Origin: an uncultured Marinosulfonomonas sp.
GTDB lineage: Bacteria; Pseudomonadota; Alphaproteobacteria; Rhodobacterales; Rhodobacteraceae
Assembly: GCA_947311455.1 (NCBI GenBank)
Contig: CAMZKY010000123.1
Coordinates: forward strand, 1-46,496
DNA: 46,496 nucleotides
Reading direction: 5' to 3'
Numbering within the stretch: the stretch's first letter is position 1; the number at the start of each line of letters is the position of its first letter. The position numbers and the translations under genes are program-made. The notes beneath the pieces are model-generated. The model did not search any database. It saw only the letters and a list, made by a program, of their open reading frames with translations, and had not been told where the DNA came from. Shown here piece by piece: positions 44,832 through 46,496 of this stretch.

Positions 44832-46496
44832 CTAAACTTCGATGTCGCGCGGTGCGAACGACATTGAGCGGAAGCTGTGTTTATAGGGCGATTCACCAAT
44901 TTTAGTGATTTTCGCTACACCCATTTTGTAGTTGTAGTTCCCGCTGATCCAGTCAACCACACGCCCAGCCAATGCGTTAGCAGGTTGGCTATAGTGCAAG
45001 AAGTCCATATACATGACGCCTTTTTTGGTTGCCCGGGTCACTATCGCAACGGCCGTGATCGAGGCTTCCGAGAACTCGACGTTGCCATTGGCCAATTGAC
45101 CGGTGAAGGAATAATCAGAGCCTTCTACACCCAAAACGGTGTCTTTCAGGGATGGCACGCGGTCATTCGACAACAGAACCATATCGCCACTTTCGATACC
45201 GCGTGCTGCGGCATCTTCGGTGTTGATTTCAACCCAGTTATCAGGCCAACGCTGAACGATGTAAGGACGACGTGTATCATCGAAACCCGACTGCCAACGC
45301 TCGTTCGCACGACCAGATGTGCACCACAGCTCATCACCTTTTGGTTTCATCCATTCCCAATAATCCGAGAACAATGACCAAGGCGATTTCTGGATGTTGC
45401 ATTTGCCCGTTTGTGAATTGAAATGTGTCAATTTCTTGTTGAACATATTCATTGCAGTTGGGCCATCTTTAGGCAACACGCGGGTTGTGTCATGCAAGCG
45501 CACGGTTCCCACCAACGAACCATCGTCGTTCATGTAAACAGGGGCTTGAATGCCATTGGTTCCCATTTCACGGAACTTCGCATGCAGTGTTTTGCCTTCA
45601 CGATGTGCAGCAACTTTGACCATATTAAAGTCTTTGCGGCTACCACGGGTGAATTTAGCTGCTTCTTCGGCAACATCATTGGAATCTTTCCAATCAAAGC
45701 CTTCAAAGCCCATTTTCTTGGCAAGTTGCGAGATGATCCACCAATCAGGTTTCGCTTCGCCCGGTGCATCGTAGAATTTTTGATACAAACGAACGCGGCG
45801 TTCACCATTTGCACGCAAGAAATCTTCTTCGCCCCACGTTGCGGCAGGGAAGATAATATCGGCAAATTGGTTTCCAATCGGATCAACCAGATAGATGTCC
45901 TGATTCACAACAACCATACCGCCGCTATCCACCCGCGCTTTCAGGGTTTCAAGAATTTTTTCGCGGTTGATTGATTGAATTTGGTGCGGGTTACCGCGTG
46001 TCAATTCATGGAATCGTTGTGACAACTGTTGCGAGCCAAGCATGGATTGAATCCATGTCGTGCCGATAACGTGGGCCATACGGGTGTGACCCGCCATTGT
46101 CCAGGTATCAGTATCTAGCGCACGACGGCGACGACCAGGCAGTTTCATTGGTGATTTATTGCGAGGATACCCGCCACCACCGACACCACCACGTTGGTGA
46201 CCACCGGCACGCCCGATCATTTGACCCGGACGTCCACCAGCACCAACAGTAATACCCAATGCGGAAATCGCTTGTGTATTGCCAGTGTTGTTTGACCAAT
46301 AGAAGCCTTTTTCGATCATGATCGATGTTTTGACCCGCGATCCGTCTTCTTTTGGTTTTGCCATCATTTCAGCAGCCAGCTGAATTTTCGCAGCGTCGAC
46401 GCCGGAAACTTCAGCTGCGGCGTCTAGTGCAAACTCGTCTTGTGACAACAGCCATTTTGACCAATCGTCAAAGCCTTTTGTCTGGAATTTGCCCCA
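44832..46496 (-). CDS. Molybdopterin oxidoreductase large subunit, arsenite-oxidase-like (AioA/IdrA branch of the DMSO reductase family); N-terminus beyond the window
   Basis: Frame is open to the window edge (...WGKFQTKGFDDWSKWLLSQDEFALDAAAEVSGVDAAKIQ). IGRAGGHQRG, GRANERWQSGFDDTRRPYIVQRWPDNWVEINTEDAAARGIESGDMV, ANALAGRVVDWISGNYNYKMGVAKITKIGESPYKHSFRSMSFAPRDIEV. Confidence 0.85.
   Translation of the reverse strand, partial: WGKFQTKGFDDWSKWLLSQDEFALDAAAEVSGVDAAKIQLAAEMMAKPKEDGSRVKTSIMIEKGFYWSNNTGNTQAISALGITVGAGGRPGQMIGRAGGHQRGGVGGGGYPRNKSPMKLPGRRRRALDTDTWTMAGHTRMAHVIGTTWIQSMLGSQQLSQRFHELTRGNPHQIQSINREKILETLKARVDSGGMVVVNQDIYLVDPIGNQFADIIFPAATWGEEDFLRANGERRVRLYQKFYDAPGEAKPDWWIISQLAKKMGFEGFDWKDSNDVAEEAAKFTRGSRKDFNMVKVAAHREGKTLHAKFREMGTNGIQAPVYMNDDGSLVGTVRLHDTTRVLPKDGPTAMNMFNKKLTHFNSQTGKCNIQKSPWSLFSDYWEWMKPKGDELWCTSGRANERWQSGFDDTRRPYIVQRWPDNWVEINTEDAAARGIESGDMVLLSNDRVPSLKDTVLGVEGSDYSFTGQLANGNVEFSEASITAVAIVTRATKKGVMYMDFLHYSQPANALAGRVVDWISGNYNYKMGVAKITKIGESPYKHSFRSMSFAPRDIEV

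Noticed and set aside
45423-45974. 183-aa plus-strand ORF opposite the molybdoenzyme
   Set aside because: Antisense to a strongly conserved catalytic subunit; no family motifs.

Overview
This 46.5 kb window looks like chromosomal DNA from an alphaproteobacterium, probably Rhodobacteraceae-like (inferred from gene content and order, not tested). It has three blocks. (1) About 0.9-11 kb is a housekeeping block: Mrp/ApbC, ubiB, ubiE, mutM, enoyl-CoA hydratase, rpsT, dnaA, dnaN, recF. (2) About 11-30 kb is a large flagellar cluster: flhB, fliR, flhA, a lytic transglycosylase, motA, a MotE-like protein, fliL, fliF, fliH-like, fliN, fliP, flgI, flgL, flgK, flgE, motB. An epimerase, a divergent response regulator/hybrid kinase pair, a nitroreductase and moeA follow. 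(3) About 36.4-46.5 kb is a co-oriented minus-strand run that ends inside a molybdopterin oxidoreductase of the arsenite-oxidase-like (AioA/IdrA) branch. Its companions are a HEAT-repeat protein, an exported protein with a possible type-1 copper motif, an unlisted 36-aa membrane microprotein, a SUMF1-like anchored protein, a tandem USP protein with PCP_red-like repeats, a NirJ/AhbD-like radical SAM protein with a PCP_red-like tail, and a protoporphyrinogen-oxidase-like protein. This third block is the best candidate for an undescribed system. Other notable observations are an in-frame TAA splitting ubiE, a cluster of six GANTC sites between rpsT and dnaA, CtrA-like sites upstream of fliF and flgE, and a perfect TTGAC-N4-GTCAA dyad upstream of the HEAT-repeat gene. 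No rRNA, CRISPR array, transposase or prophage gene was recognised.
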